Of a DNA stretch of 64,000 nt, positions 63,411 to 64,000 are shown piece by piece. The position numbers and the translations under genes are program-made. Numbering within the stretch: position 1 is the first letter of the stretch; each line of letters opens with the position of its first letter. The stretch lies in assembly GCA_003013855.2 (NCBI GenBank), contig ML058387.1, forward strand, positions 3,596,001 through 3,660,000, given 5' to 3'. A model generated the notes under the pieces. The model did no database searches. It saw only the letters and a program-made list of their open reading frames with translations, and was not told the DNA's origin. Origin of the DNA: Liriodendron chinense (taxonomy: Eukaryota > Streptophyta > Magnoliopsida > Magnoliales > Magnoliaceae).

Positions 63411-64000
63411 TCGTTGGGGTGGAGTAGAATTCGAATCAGAGACGAGAAGATGATATCAAGCGCAATGTTCGATATAGAGAAGTTCTCTGGTAAAAATAAC
63501 TTTGATCTATGGAAGGTGAAGATCGAATCCTTCCTAGTTTAGTAAGGGCTTAATGAAGCTCTTGGAAAGCAACTCGAGGCTATGAAAGATGATGAGTGGA
63601 CGAAGCTCGACAAGAAGGCTAGAACCTCGATCCTGTTAAGCCTTACAGATGATGTTCTCTATCACATCACGAAGGAGAAGACTGCGGGTGAAACGATGGC
63701 GAAGCTAGAGAAGGTTTATGCCCAAAAATCTCTAGAGAATTGCATGTACCTATTGATGCAGTTGTTCATCTTGAGGACGGATGTGGAGGACCACTTAAGC
63801 ACGTTCAATAAGCTAGTTTGTAAGTTGGTGGAGATAGATGAGCCGATGAAGAATGAATATCAAGCATGCAGCCTGTTGAATTCTCTTCCAGATTCATATG
63901 AGTCATTTAGAGACTCTGTGTGCGCAGGAAGGGAGACCATTAACGTCGAGACCGTTATCTCAGCCCTCCAGTCGAAGGCGATGAGAGAGAAAAGCGGTAA
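63408..64000 (+). pseudogene. Ty1/copia gag (Tnt1-like), two adjacent stops, cut by window edge
   Basis: From ATG 63408 the frame reads MSLGWSRIRIRDEKM, then FDIEKFSGKNNFDLWKVKIE SFLV-type text, the N-terminus of Tnt1-like gag. TAG and TAA follow at 63540-63545, where the family usually has Gln-Gln (CAG CAA; two C to T changes would give both stops). The frame then stays open through LSLTDDVLYHITKEKTAGE, LMQLFILRTDVEDHLSTFN, LLNSLPDSYESFRDSVCAG and ALQSKAMREKS to the window end. Gag forms the cytoplasmic particle. Apart from the double stop this stretch looks well preserved, so the element may be young. Confidence 0.9.

Noticed and set aside
1..64000. tRNA, rRNA, defence-island or toxin-antitoxin type system
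   Set aside because: No cloverleaf, rRNA segment or bacterial-type operon was seen by eye on either strand; a tRNAscan/Infernal run would settle the RNA genes.

Overview
This is a plant nuclear window, almost certainly from an angiosperm. It has introns with GT..AG borders, plant gene families (G3BP-like RRM, poly(A)-binding protein, E2 ubiquitin-conjugating enzyme, PHO1 EXS domain, CC-NBS-LRR and receptor-like-protein LRRs, KIB1-4/DUF295 F-box) and plant transposon lineages (CACTA, Ty1/copia, Ty3/gypsy, L1-type LINE, foldback MITEs). The dispersed foldback repeats with cores such as 'gtgggccccac...gtttatccacac...gtccatcc' resemble repeats I associate with woody magnoliid genomes; that is a weak inference, not an identification. 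I found no intact, clearly functional host gene. Nearly every coding stretch is a fragment or carries stops or frameshifts.

Layout. (1) 0-5.6 kb, + strand: exon-sized pieces of unrelated genes in a row, all the same way round and with splice-site-like borders: a G3BP-like RRM exon (306-422), a PABP MLLE exon (1953-2103), an E2 exon (2390-2506) and four exon-like blocks of a gene I do not recognise (3699-5590). (2) 5.6-12 kb: a degenerate minisatellite, foldback MITEs, one end of a small CACTA-type element and a CT-rich leader-like block. (3) 12.1-17.8 kb: the two genes of a CACTA (En/Spm) transposon, a TNP2-type transposase and a Transposase_24/DUF8039 protein; the transposase has two in-frame stops. 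(4) 19.8-23.5 kb: a graveyard of immune-receptor pieces (RLP LRR on +; two CNL LRR pieces on -) with a PHO1 exon between the CNL pieces. (5) 25-30 kb: foldback MITEs, a CACTA end abutting a LINE ORF1 relic (-). (6) 30-35 kb: a Ty3/gypsy gag-protease relic (+) split by a 2.7-kb LTR-like insertion with a 5-bp target-site duplication. (7) 35-40 kb: a strange non-coding block dense in GGTGCGT/ACGCACC heptamers, an 857-bp direct repeat about 97% identical over 2.9 kb spacing, and an unrecognised helical ORF. (8) 40-45.7 kb: a dense cluster of foldback MITEs, including two copies of one 470-bp family. (9) 46-55 kb: an F-box/DUF295 gene split by a 7.6-kb Ty1/copia element (-) with 464-bp LTRs. (10) 55-62.3 kb: a minisatellite, a second Ty3/gypsy relic (-), and a 5'-truncated LINE inserted in a MITE with a 14-bp target-site duplication and poly(A). 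(11) 62.7 kb to the end: 5' LTR, primer-binding site and gag of another copia element (+), running off the window.

The genes do not form a pathway. They record nested insertion and decay: gypsy cut by an LTR element, LINE ORF1 cut at a CACTA end, F-box cut by copia, MITE cut by LINE. Several premature stops (TGA for CGA, TAG/TAA for CAG/CAA) fit C-to-T change in methylated repeats. No tRNA, rRNA or CRISPR array was seen.
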